A stretch of DNA of 64,000 nt from RGDT01 sp964630925 (lineage in GTDB: Bacteria > Planctomycetota > Planctomycetia > Gemmatales > Gemmataceae), in assembly GCA_964630925.1 (NCBI GenBank), contig CAZVZK010000042.1, forward strand, positions 7,669-71,668, written 5' to 3'. The position numbers and the translations under genes are program-made. The first letter of the stretch is position 1; every line of letters begins with the position of its first letter. Positions 1 through 7,751 of this stretch are shown here, one piece after another. A model generated the notes under the pieces. The model was not told the origin of the DNA, ran no database searches, and was given only the letters and a program-made list of their open reading frames with translations.

Positions 1-966
1 GACGAGGCACTGCCAGCCGTAGCCCTCGGTGTCGCCCCGCTTCATGCCGTACAAAGCGAAGGTGGAATCCTTTTCCTTCGACAGGTCGAAGACCTCGGGG
101 GCCTCGGCCTGCATGCGGTAGGCGGTCTCGAAGGAGCGGATGCGGGCGGCGAGGGCGGCGTCGCCCTTGCGTTTCTCGAGGTGTTTGCGGCCGAGGGCGG
201 CGGCGAAGCCCAATTCCAGCTCCTGGGTGTCGGGGGCGTCCTTGCGTGAGAGGTTGGCGATGGGCTCCTTGCCGGGGAGGACGCGGGCGCCCTGGTGGTG
301 GGCGGGGAGGAAGTCGTTGGCCCAGACGAGGGAGCCGGCGTAGGGGAGGTACGGGGCGATGACGACGTAGCTGGGCAGGTTCTGGTTGACGGTGCCGAGG
401 CCGTGGCTGACCCAGGAGCCGAGGGAGGGGCGGGCGAAGAAGAAGGAGCCGGTGTGGATGGCGAGGGTGGCCTGGTAGTGCTCGTTGTCGTCGGTCTTCA
501 TCGAGCGGATGAGGGCGATGTCGTCCATCCTGTCGCGGATGTGCGGGAAGAGGTCGCTGACCATCGTGCCGCACCTGCCGCCGGGCTTGAAGGCCCACTG
601 GGAGCGGAGGAGGGGGCGTTTCTGGTCGCTGAGGCCGCCGCCGACGCCGGTGTCCTTGCCGTCGGCCTTGATGACGCGGTCCTTGGGGTCGAACGTGTCG
701 AGGTGCGACACGCCGCCGGTGCTGAACAGGAAGATGACGCGCCTGGCCTTCGCGGGGAAGTGGGGCTTCCTGGGGGCGAGAGGGTCGGAGGCGTCGGCGG
801 CACCGGGGGTCTGGGGGCGTCTCGCCCCCAGCTCGCGGCGGGTCTGGGGGCGTCTCGCCCCCAGCTCGATTGGGGGCGCCGCGCCCATCAGGTCGGAGAG
901 GATGGCCGGCAGGATGAGGGAGCCGCCGACGAGGGAGCGGAGGGCGGCACGGCGCGAGGGGTGCAT
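1..966 (-). CDS. DUF1501 domain protein, C-terminus cut by window edge
   Basis: The 322 N-terminal codons are visible; the C-terminal part lies left of the window. DUF1501 proteins belong to the alkaline phosphatase/sulfatase superfamily, are very common in planctomycetes and are usually exported; their substrates are not established. The ATG at 966 opens with SRRAALRSLVGGSLILPAI, which resembles a twin-arginine signal. The family blocks VIFLFSTGGVSHLDTFDPK, GTMVSDLFPHI and IRSMKTDDNEHYQA follow. About 26 residues between the signal and the conserved domain (ELGARRPQT read twice) are encoded by two copies of a palindromic repeat and look like an in-frame insertion. No DUF1549/DUF1553 partner gene, often found beside such genes, is seen upstream. 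The family call is secure; the biochemical role is unknown. Confidence 0.9.
   Translation of the reverse strand, partial: MHPSRRAALRSLVGGSLILPAILSDLMGAAPPIELGARRPQTRRELGARRPQTPGAADASDPLAPRKPHFPAKARRVIFLFSTGGVSHLDTFDPKDRVIKADGKDTGVGGGLSDQKRPLLRSQWAFKPGGRCGTMVSDLFPHIRDRMDDIALIRSMKTDDNEHYQATLAIHTGSFFFARPSLGSWVSHGLGTVNQNLPSYVVIAPYLPYAGSLVWANDFLPAHHQGARVLPGKEPIANLSRKDAPDTQELELGFAAALGRKHLEKRKGDAALAARIRSFETAYRMQAEAPEVFDLSKEKDSTFALYGMKRGDTEGYGWQCLV
809..868. repeat. two 27-bp palindromic repeat copies inside a CDS
   Basis: A 27-bp sequence with the perfect hairpin core GGGGGCGTCTCGCCCCC occurs at 809-835 and again at 842-868, so the unit period is 33 bp. Both copies are read in frame in the DUF1501 gene. 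A third identical 27-bp copy sits at 62867-62893 inside an inserted element of the megasynthase gene, which shows that this is a dispersed repeat rather than local coding repetition. Confidence 0.85.
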
Positions 967-1084
967 GGGGCCTCCGACGGTGAGGGGTGAGGGTATTGTA
1001 CTCAAATCAAGGCAGGAGGGGGGCGGCTGAATCCAGCCGCGGTCCGGAGAACCCGAGGCGTTCCCGTTCAGCCGGGGGTGGGAA

Positions 1085-1257
1085 TTAGACGGAAGTAGAC
1101 GGTGGTGGAGGCCGTGGAGGGGCGGATTGCATTGCATTGCACCCCCCCCAGGCACCCCCCTGCAATGCAAATCCTCGGCTGAATTTGCATTTCACGGCGA
1201 GTGGTCAGGCCACCCACTCCCGTGCCGTGGCCGCCCTCCACGTCTCATTTTGTCTAA
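1085..1257 (+). mobile_element. MITE-like element, copy 1
   Basis: This 173-bp intergenic element has imperfect inverted ends: TTAGACGGAAGTAGACG at the left, and the reverse complement of TTAGACAAAATGAGACG at the right. A second copy in the opposite orientation lies at 19853-20023. The interiors align along their length, including TGCATTGCATTGCAC, C-tracts, a TTTGCATTTCA-like block and GTGCCGTG. Similarity continues past the right end to about 1285 (AACGGTTACCCC). It contains no transposase gene, so it would be non-autonomous. A short reading frame through it (1127-1324) is conserved between the copies, but I do not call it as a gene. Confidence 0.75.
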
Positions 1258-1352
1258 CCCCACAGGTCGGGTGAACGGTTACCCCGAGGCATTGTCTCTT
1301 CGAGCGTGTTCGCTCACAAGATGACAAATGTTGGCGGATTTGGAAAAATAGG

Positions 1353-1381
1353 TTGCCCAGGCAAGATCGGGGTCATAGATA
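1353..1381 (+). promoter_or_regulatory. sigma70-like promoter candidate
   Basis: TTGCCC at 1353-1358 and TAGATA at 1376-1381 are separated by 17 bp, in a locally AT-richer stretch about 50 bp before the small secreted protein gene at 1434. Confidence 0.4.
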
Positions 1382-1433
1382 AACTTTACCGAGTAACGAA
1401 GTTCCGTCGCCCTCTTCTCAAAGGAGTGTCGTG

Positions 1434-1790
1434 ATGCTGAGGATTCTGACCGTGGGCCTGTGGGCGATGGTGGCCGTCCTCCTGTTCAGCGGTGACGCCA
1501 GCGCGTTCGGCAAGCGCCGTTCGTCTTGCAACACCGCCAGCTCGTGCGGCGCCTCGTATGGCGGCTGCGGCGCCGCCTATGGTGGCTCTGCCGCCGTGTC
1601 CGGCGGCTGCGGCGCCGCCTACGGTGGCTCTGGCGCCGTGTACGGTGGCGCCGGCTACGGCGGCTACGGCTACGGCGCCGGCGGCTACGGCGCCGGCTAC
1701 GGTTACAACCCGGGCGGCCTCGGCGGGCCGCGGTCCGGGCTGGGCGTGCGGCCCGGCGCGGGTTTTGGCGGCGCCGGCCTGAGGCGCTGA
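1434..1790 (+). CDS. small secreted Gly/Tyr/Ala-rich repeat protein
   Basis: This 118-residue protein has an N-terminal signal peptide (LTVGLWAMVAVLLFSGDASA), then two cysteine-containing repeats of the type GGCGAAYGGS, a glycine-tyrosine tract (GYGGYGYGAGGYG) and an Arg-rich tail. The composition suggests an exported, flexible structural or surface protein; there is no recognisable enzyme domain. The ATG at 1434 is preferred over the GTG at 1431 because AAGGAG lies 7 bp upstream of it. It has its own promoter candidate and a hairpin after the stop, so it is probably monocistronic. Function unknown. Confidence 0.7.
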   Translation: MLRILTVGLWAMVAVLLFSGDASAFGKRRSSCNTASSCGASYGGCGAAYGGSAAVSGGCGAAYGGSGAVYGGAGYGGYGYGAGGYGAGYGYNPGGLGGPRSGLGVRPGAGFGGAGLRR

Positions 1791-1831
1791 GCGTCAAAGG
1801 GCACCTTGCCGGGCTGATCCGTGATCGCAAC

Positions 1832-1863
1832 GCCGAGCCGACGTCCTTGGGCGTCGGCTCGGC
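1832..1863 (+). terminator. hairpin after the Gly/Tyr-rich gene
   Basis: A perfect 12-bp stem (GCCGAGCCGACG paired with CGTCGGCTCGGC) with an 8-nt loop lies 41 bp after the stop codon. There is no clear T-tract, so termination by this hairpin alone is an inference. Confidence 0.45.
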
Positions 1864-2022
1864 CCACTTCAACCGGCGCCTCCGTTCCGTCCGGCGTCTC
1901 GACCCCCCCCGGCGCAGCCCGACCCATCGGTTCCCTACCCAGATCAGCCCGCTCGTCGGTGGGCAGACCTCCGAGCGTTGCCAGGATCCGCGTGACCGTC
2001 TCACCCAGGCGACTCGCCGGCC

Positions 2023-4227
2023 TCAACCTTCCCCCATCGTCACCCCCAACTCGGCCAGCCGCGTGATCAGTGCCTCGCGGTCCTCCTCGCGCACCGCCAG
2101 CGCCGTCGGGCCCAGACGCTCCGCGATCAGCTCGCGCGTCGCCGGCCACTGCATCAGGCCGTCCGCCGAAACCTCGCTCTCCGCGTGCAGCACGAGGTGA
2201 TGCGCCAGGCGCGGCGGAGCCGCCTGCGGCGCCGTCAACAACAGCCGCGCCGCCGGCGGGGCCTCGCCGCCCGTCCTCTGCAGGAACCACGTCTCCAGCG
2301 CCGCCAGGCCCCAGCCGCCCGACCGCGCCCGCGCCATCGACGCCGGCGTCAGCCGGTACTGCTTCCGGCCGCCGGCCGGCGGCCCCGCGGCGTCGGCGAA
2401 CCGCGACAGCTCCGTCTCCAGCAGCAGGTCCGAGAGCGACAGGTCCACCGTCAGCGTCACCCCGTCGCCCTCCGCCGTCACGCACCGTTGGGGCGGGAGG
2501 GCGTAGTCGCGCGTCCCCGTCAGGCGGAAGTGCTTGAAGTCGATCTGCTCCTCGCTCGGCACCACGACGACGGTGTCCGAGACGCGCGTCCCCGTCAGCC
2601 CGCGGGCCAGCGCCTCGTCCAGCTCCTTCGCCGTCGCGAACTCGAGAAGCGCCGCCGCCGGGTAGATCGTGATCCGGTCACGCTTCGCCGACCACGTCCG
2701 CAGCGAGTCCACGACCGCCTGCGGCGTGGGCCGCGTCCCGTGCTTGTCGAGCGCCTGACACAGGGTGTCGAAGGTCTCGCCGGCCTCGAGGGCGCGGTAC
2801 ACCGTCTCCGGCCCGAGTTGGAGCGTGCAGGCCGCCCCGAGCGTCTTCCAGGCCGCCATGCGGGTCAGGCGTCCGATCAGCCCCGGCGTCAGGCCCTGGC
2901 GGAAGGCGATGATCTCCAGATTCGGCTGCACCGTCAGCGTCTTCGGGAACGCCGGCACCGGCGGCGGCTCCTCGCCCCCGGCCAGGAGCCAGCGGCCCAC
3001 CGGCGACAGGCGCACCAGCCACGCCCCCTCGCTGCCCTGGGGGGGAGCCTTCGGCCCGTCCCCCCCCGCCCCCAGCCCTCCTCTGGGGGGGAGGCCTTCG
3101 GCCCGCTCCCCCCCCGCCCCCCCCTGATCCTTCGTCACCTGCACGAGCTTCAACGGGTAGCAGACGCCGAGGAGGAACGCCTCGGGCCAGGGGCGCTTCT
3201 GCGACGGGCGCAGCGACTCGCTCTGCCAGTAAGGGTGATGCTCCAGGAGCCAGTCCTGTAGCGTCGAGGGACGCAGCCACGCCCCCGCCGGCTGTCGCGC
3301 CAGCAGCATCAGGGCCAGCAGGCACGCCGACGGGAACGGGTTGCCCGGCACCGGCTCGCCGCCCTTCCAGCCGTCCAGGGGCTGCCACGAACGCAGGCGG
3401 AACAGGTGCGGCAGCAGGCCCGCCACGGCGTCGGCGACGTTCTCGCCCCAGTCCTCCGGCAGCCGGCCCGCCAGCAGCTCGCCGTCACCGGCCACCAGCA
3501 CGCCGGCCTGCTCCGCCCACTCCAGCAGCATGAAGCCGAGGTCCGGGGCGTCGGCCAACTTGTCCGCGGGAGCGGTGTTGAGCAGCGTGTCCTGCTCGAT
3601 GCGGTCCACGTCGCGCTTGAACAGCCCGCCCTGCTGCGTCCGCCGCAGCGGCGCCTCGGAGACGCGCTGCCACACCGCCCCGAGCCGCAGCAGCCACTCC
3701 AGCCCGTCGGCCTCCAATGTCGCCGCCCCCAGGCCCGGCATCTCGGCCGGCATCTCGTCCAATTCGAGATCGACGTGGGCGAGGCGCGAGGCGATTTGCG
3801 GGAGCGTGAACAGGTTCAGCCCCGCCCCGCCCGCCGTCGCCAGCCACTGCTCGAATGTGCCGAGTTTGCCGGACATGGTGGACAGGTCGGGGAACAGGAC
3901 GCCGGCGTCGAGCAGCTCCATCACGGCGGCGAGGCCGTCCTTGTGGCCCAGCGCCATGAGCATCTCGACGGCGGCGCCGAGCGGCCAATCCATCTGCCGG
4001 CTGCGTCCGATCAGCGACAGCAGGCGCTGGCCGGCGGGGGGCAATTCCGCCAATCGGCGGTCGAGGACCGGGGGGTTGTCGATGGCCTCCTGCGCCTTGA
4101 CGATCAGCTCGTCGGCGGGCCACTGGTTGCGCGGCCTGGCGAGCCGGGCCGCCACCTTGCGGAGGAGCGGCTCGGAGTAGCGGGCCAGGGTGGCGGCGAG
4201 GCGTTGTGGTGTTGTCACGCTGTTCAT
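2023..4227 (-). CDS. helicase-associated protein with XPB/Ssl2-type C-terminal domain
   Basis: This 734-residue protein is the last gene of a three-gene operon with an XPB helicase. The region around residues 430-545 (LTVQPNLEIIAFRQGL, then an Arg-rich helix and TIYPAAALLEFAT) matches the Helicase_C_3 domain that accompanies XPB/Ssl2-like helicases. No ATPase motifs are present, so it is probably a partner or regulator of the helicase rather than an enzyme. Its start overlaps the stop of the preceding small gene by 4 bp, implying translational coupling. Residues about 368-397 are low-complexity Gly/Pro/Ala, encoded by a G-tract/C-tract hairpin repeat, and look like an in-frame insertion. The exact role in repair or transcription is not known. 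Confidence 0.75.
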   Translation of the reverse strand: MNSVTTPQRLAATLARYSEPLLRKVAARLARPRNQWPADELIVKAQEAIDNPPVLDRRLAELPPAGQRLLSLIGRSRQMDWPLGAAVEMLMALGHKDGLAAVMELLDAGVLFPDLSTMSGKLGTFEQWLATAGGAGLNLFTLPQIASRLAHVDLELDEMPAEMPGLGAATLEADGLEWLLRLGAVWQRVSEAPLRRTQQGGLFKRDVDRIEQDTLLNTAPADKLADAPDLGFMLLEWAEQAGVLVAGDGELLAGRLPEDWGENVADAVAGLLPHLFRLRSWQPLDGWKGGEPVPGNPFPSACLLALMLLARQPAGAWLRPSTLQDWLLEHHPYWQSESLRPSQKRPWPEAFLLGVCYPLKLVQVTKDQGGAGGERAEGLPPRGGLGAGGDGPKAPPQGSEGAWLVRLSPVGRWLLAGGEEPPPVPAFPKTLTVQPNLEIIAFRQGLTPGLIGRLTRMAAWKTLGAACTLQLGPETVYRALEAGETFDTLCQALDKHGTRPTPQAVVDSLRTWSAKRDRITIYPAAALLEFATAKELDEALARGLTGTRVSDTVVVVPSEEQIDFKHFRLTGTRDYALPPQRCVTAEGDGVTLTVDLSLSDLLLETELSRFADAAGPPAGGRKQYRLTPASMARARSGGWGLAALETWFLQRTGGEAPPAARLLLTAPQAAPPRLAHHLVLHAESEVSADGLMQWPATRELIAERLGPTALAVREEDREALITRLAELGVTMGEG
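3039..3125. repeat. G-tract hairpin repeat, two in-frame copies in a CDS
   Basis: Two adjacent units consist of a run of G, the palindrome GCCTTCGGC, then long C-runs (about 3039-3074 and 3084-3125). They are read in frame as Gly/Pro-rich sequence in the helicase-associated protein. A degenerate third unit lies at about 4228-4275, across the junction with the next gene, where it encodes the C-terminal tail of the 98-residue protein. Confidence 0.65.
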
Positions 4228-4520
4228 TGGGGGGGGCCTTCGGCCTTTTCCCCCCGCGCCCCCCCGGCCGCCGGGGGCTTGCCGGCCACCTGCGGCGTGT
4301 GGCCCATCTTCTGCAATTCCGAGAGGACGGCCTCGGCCCTGCCGGGGCGGATGAGCAGGATGCGGTCGGTCAGCCGCCCGACCACGTCCTGCCCCAGCTT
4401 CTTGCGGGCGAGCAGCTCCTCGGCCAACACGGCGTCCTCCGTCTGCACGAGGCAGACACGTTTGTGCAGCTTGACCGGGATGCGCCCTCCGGGCGTGCCT
4501 CGCGTGTCGTGCATGGTCAC
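4224..4520 (-). CDS. small protein between XPB helicase and helicase-associated gene
   Basis: This 98-residue protein overlaps its neighbours by 4 bp on both sides (4517-4520 and 4224-4227), so translation of all three genes is probably coupled. The start is GTG at 4520; an ATG two codons later (4514) is an alternative. The first 75 residues are compact and charged with alternating helix and strand (KLHKRVCLVQTEDAVLAEEL, LTDRILLIRPGRAEAVLSEL). The tail (AGGARGEKAEGPP) is encoded by a hairpin repeat. I do not recognise a family. The position suggests a subunit or modulator of the XPB helicase. Confidence 0.6.
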   Translation of the reverse strand: MTMHDTRGTPGGRIPVKLHKRVCLVQTEDAVLAEELLARKKLGQDVVGRLTDRILLIRPGRAEAVLSELQKMGHTPQVAGKPPAAGGARGEKAEGPPQ

Positions 4521-6253
4521 GCGGCCCCGCTGGTCTGCTCGATCAATTCCGCCCCGTCGGCAATCTGGTAGCTGTACCCCTGCTCGGTGAGGAAGAGCTG
4601 CCGGTGGTGGGCGAAGTCCTGCTCGCGGGTGTCGCGCGTCACCAGGGTGTAGAAGTGCGCCACCTCGCCGTGCACCTTGGGCCGCAGGATGCGCCCCAGA
4701 CGCTGGGCCTCCTCCTGGCGCGAGCCGAACGTCCCCGACACCTGGATCAGGACGTTGGCATCCGGCAGGTCGAGGGCGAAATTGCCGACCTTCGACAGGA
4801 TGATGTGCCGCACCTCGCCGGTGCGGAACATGCGGTACAGCTCCTCACGCTCGGTGTTCGGCGTCTGCCCCGTGATGAGCGGGATGTCGAACCTCCGGGC
4901 GATCTGCCGTAGCTGGCTCAGGTACTGCCCGATGATGAGGACGCGGGAGTCGGAGTAGCGCCGCAGCAGGGCGGAGACCACGTCGTCCTTGGCCGGGTTC
5001 TCGCTGGCGATGCGGAACTTGTCGCGCCACTCGGCCACCGCGTACTCCATGCGCAGGTGGTCGTTGGGCAGGCCGACGCGGACCTCGGAGCACGTCGCCT
5101 CGGCGATCCACCCGCGCTGCTCCAGCTCGCGCCAGGGCACGTCGAACTTCTTGGGGCCGATGAGGGTGAACACGTCGGCCTCGCGCCCGTCCTCGCGGAC
5201 GAGGGTGGCCGTCAGCCCCAGCCGGCGGCGGGCCTGGATCTGGGCGGTGACGCGGAAGACGGGTGCGGGGAGGAGGTGGACCTCGTCGTAGATGATGAGG
5301 CCCCAGTCCTGCTTGTCGAAGATGTCGAAGTGCGGGAACTCCTCGGTCTTATCGTTGCGGTGCGACAGGATCTGGTAGGTGGCCAGGGTGACGGGGCCGA
5401 TCTCCTTGGTCTCGCCGGTGTACTCGGTGACGAGGTCGTCCGTGAGGTCGGTCTTGTCGAGGATCTCGCGCTTCCACTGCTTGACGGAGGTGATGCCGGT
5501 GGTGAGGACGAGCGTCTTGCGCTGCACCATGCACATGGCGCTGATGCCGACGATGGTCTTGCCGGCGCCGCAGGGGAGGACGATGACGCCGGAGCCGCCG
5601 CGCACGTCGCCGCCGGCGTAGAAGGTCTCGCCGGCCTGCTTCTGGTAGTCGCGGACGACCCACGGCAGGCCGTGCCGCGTGACCTCGCGGAGGGCCATCG
5701 GCTGTGGCTCGCCCTCGGTGTAGCCGGCGAGGTCCTCGGCGGGGTAGCCGACGCCGATGAGGGCCTGCTTCAGGACGCCGCGGAAGGCGGCGTCGATGAG
5801 GAAGGTGTCCTTGCCGAGGCGGTCGCCGAGGAGCGGCCTGACCTTGGGCTGGCGGGCCAGCTCTTCGAGGAGGGGGATGTCCTTGCAGATCATCCGCAGG
5901 GGCGAAGGCCCCTCGATGGCGGGCTCGTCGGGCGCGGGCTCGTGCTTCTCCAGTTTGACGCGGCCATAGCGGCTGACGATCTCGGTGATGTCGGGGCCGA
6001 GGTTGGCCGGCAGCGGGAACTTGGAGAACTTCGCGAGGACGCTCACCATGTCGGACGCGGACATGCCGGCGGCGGCGGCGTTCCACAGGGAGAGGGGCGA
6101 GAGGCGGTAGGTGTGGATGTGCTCGGGGCTCTTCTCGAGCTCGGCGAAGGGCGCGAGGGCGTCGCGGGCCTCGCCGTACTTGGGGTTATCGACTTCGACC
6201 AGGATGGAGCGGTCGCCCTGGACGATGAGGGGGTTGGACGGGTCATACTGCAT
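4517..6253 (-). CDS. XPB/Ssl2-like superfamily 2 DNA helicase
   Basis: This 578-residue helicase carries all the expected SF2 motifs. They are Walker A (LPCGAGKTIVG), the DEVH box (IIYDEVHLLPAPVF), motif III (GLTATLVREDG) and motif VI (QRLGRILRPK). The thumb-like and RED-type features of XPB homologues lie between the two RecA folds. Bacterial XPB proteins are 3'-5' helicases/translocases linked to DNA repair. ATG at 6253 was chosen because MQYDPSNPLIVQGDRSILVE is the usual start of the conserved region; the longer frame to 6535 is compositionally unlike protein. It is the first gene of the operon. Confidence 0.9.
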   Translation of the reverse strand: MQYDPSNPLIVQGDRSILVEVDNPKYGEARDALAPFAELEKSPEHIHTYRLSPLSLWNAAAAGMSASDMVSVLAKFSKFPLPANLGPDITEIVSRYGRVKLEKHEPAPDEPAIEGPSPLRMICKDIPLLEELARQPKVRPLLGDRLGKDTFLIDAAFRGVLKQALIGVGYPAEDLAGYTEGEPQPMALREVTRHGLPWVVRDYQKQAGETFYAGGDVRGGSGVIVLPCGAGKTIVGISAMCMVQRKTLVLTTGITSVKQWKREILDKTDLTDDLVTEYTGETKEIGPVTLATYQILSHRNDKTEEFPHFDIFDKQDWGLIIYDEVHLLPAPVFRVTAQIQARRRLGLTATLVREDGREADVFTLIGPKKFDVPWRELEQRGWIAEATCSEVRVGLPNDHLRMEYAVAEWRDKFRIASENPAKDDVVSALLRRYSDSRVLIIGQYLSQLRQIARRFDIPLITGQTPNTEREELYRMFRTGEVRHIILSKVGNFALDLPDANVLIQVSGTFGSRQEEAQRLGRILRPKVHGEVAHFYTLVTRDTREQDFAHHRQLFLTEQGYSYQIADGAELIEQTSGAA

Positions 6254-6485
6254 GCTGGATCCACTCGCGAGGCCGGGCCAACTCCAAGGGCTGCCTGCCC
6301 ATCTGGGAGTGTACGGGTTCGGGCGGGTGCGGGCAACCGCAGATTGCGCCGGGTGACGTGGTGACGGGGCCGACTGGCGGACGAGGCAATCGTCGAGCGT
6401 GGGAGGATTGACGAACGGGCCGGCCTCGCGTGTAACAGCTGGCGGGTGCGTTCTGGGATGCTCGGCGGGGCGAGGCCGTTCGGCC

Positions 6486-6740
6486 ATGCGTATCGTGCTG
6501 GTGACGCTCATCTGTCTGCTCGACATGTTCCTCAAGTTCGCGCTCGGCTTCCTGGTCGTCTACGTGATCTGGCGGCCCTTCAACATCCGCATCGGGGCGG
6601 AGTTCGGGCCGGGGTGGGCGCTCGCGGCGGCATTCCTCGGGGTTTGCATCAACGGCTTCTTCGAGGGGTGCGACATCATCCTCCTTGGCTGGGCCAAGCG
6701 GGTCGCGGGCGCTGAGCCGCCGGACAGGGAAGCGTCGTAG
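6486..6740 (+). CDS. small two-helix membrane protein
   Basis: This is an 84-residue protein with two hydrophobic segments (IVLVTLICLLDMFLKFALGF with LVVYVIW, and WALAAAFLGVCINGFF). The topology suggests both ends on the same side of the inner membrane. ATG 6486 is preferred because the upstream extension is not hydrophobic and looks random. The ribosome-binding site is weak (GGGGCGAGG). It is divergent from the XPB operon. Function unknown. Confidence 0.55.
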   Translation: MRIVLVTLICLLDMFLKFALGFLVVYVIWRPFNIRIGAEFGPGWALAAAFLGVCINGFFEGCDIILLGWAKRVAGAEPPDREAS

Positions 6741-6772
6741 GCGTGCGGGTCCTGTGGATCTGATCCGTGCCG

Positions 6773-7397
6773 TCAACAGAGGCCGGGCAGCTCGCCGCGC
6801 AGGCGGCGGGCGTGGTGGCTGGTGGCGACGCCGGCGGGGAGGGCGTTGCCGCCGGGCGGACGCAGGGCGGCCAGGTCCGGCAGTTCGTCCGGCCAGCCGA
6901 ACCACGCCGCGAGGTCAACCTCCTTGTCCTTCCGCGCCCTGCGAATCCGTTCGAGCTGTCGTTGCATCCGCTCTCGCGTCTCAACAAGGCTGGGGCGGTT
7001 AAGGTTGAGAGCGGAGATGAGGCGATCCCCTTCGGGGCTGAGGCCTTCCAGCCGGCCACCTTCCCCGAGGCGTAGGAGCCTCCCATAAGCCACGACACGG
7101 ACCGGCGACGGTCACGGCCCGGCGGAAGGAGTTGCAACTGAGGCAGGCGTACACGAGGTTGCCGTAGTCGCGGATGCGATGAGGGGCGAGCGATTGTGGT
7201 TCAAGATGATCGACGGAGAATGATGCCTCCCCGGCCGGGAACCACCGTTCGCGGACGAGGCAGTAGACGCAGCGGAAGGAGAACTCGTCACGCAGCCACG
7301 GCTTGTACGACGTGTAATCCGTCTACCCCGACGGGCCGTGCCGGCGGGCATGAGGGGCATCTGGATACTCGAAGAGGGCGTGGGCGGGGAGGCTCAC
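6773..7397 (-). pseudogene. HNH endonuclease gene broken by a stop and a frameshift
   Basis: The reading frame opens with GTG at 7397, overlapping the stop of the preceding small gene. It meets an in-frame TAG at 7323-7325, resumes as YKPWLRDEFSFRCVYCLV, and continues through SFSVDHLEPQS and YGNLVYACLSCNSFR. These are the zinc-binding Cys pairs and the DH...N core of an HNH nuclease. Near 7095-7110 the frame shifts, and the C-terminal part (AYGRLLRLGEGGRLEGLSPE, then IRRARKDKEVDLAAWFGWP) continues in another frame to 6773. With two lesions the gene is probably dead, unless both are sequencing errors. Confidence 0.75.
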
Positions 7398-7693
7398 GTC
7401 GCCTGGCCCTCGGCTTCCAATTCGTCGGCCAGTTTCTCCAGGGCATCGAGCATCGCCGTCGGCGGAGGGAAGAGCTCGTCCCGCCGCCGCTCGAACTCGG
7501 ACTGGAGGGTGTCCAGCTCTTCTTGCTCCTGGGGCGAAATCCCACCGCCGAGGTACTTCCGGTCGATCATCTCCATTCGCCGCGCGTTGCGTGCCTCAAC
7601 CACATCCGGGTCGTCGGCGCGCGGCGGGTCGTCGCGGCGCGAGTCGCCGCCCTTATCGTCGATGGCGAAGGCCGGCGTCTTTGGCTTGTGCAT
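7394..7693 (-). CDS. small acidic/charged protein upstream of the HNH remnant
   Basis: This 99-residue, highly charged protein (MHKPKTPAFAIDDKGGDSRR...; helical C-terminal half EQEELDTLQSEFERRRDELF) has no membrane segment or known motif. ATG 7693 follows GAGGAGG at 7 bp spacing and is preferred over the frame start at 7744. Its stop overlaps the GTG of the broken HNH nuclease gene, so the pair was once an operon. It may be an accessory protein of that nuclease; this rests on position only. Confidence 0.6.
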   Translation of the reverse strand: MHKPKTPAFAIDDKGGDSRRDDPPRADDPDVVEARNARRMEMIDRKYLGGGISPQEQEELDTLQSEFERRRDELFPPPTAMLDALEKLADELEAEGQAT

Positions 7694-7751
7694 GCTGCGC
7701 CTCCTCGGCTGCCTCCGCCATCCTACCGCCGCGCCGCGGGCCACGCAACGC

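Noticed and set aside
1127..1324. A 65-codon frame inside MITE copy 1, with a similar frame in copy 2
   Set aside because: The similarity is explained by the DNA repeat; there is no ribosome-binding site and no sign of selection beyond frame-preserving length, so it is not called as a gene.
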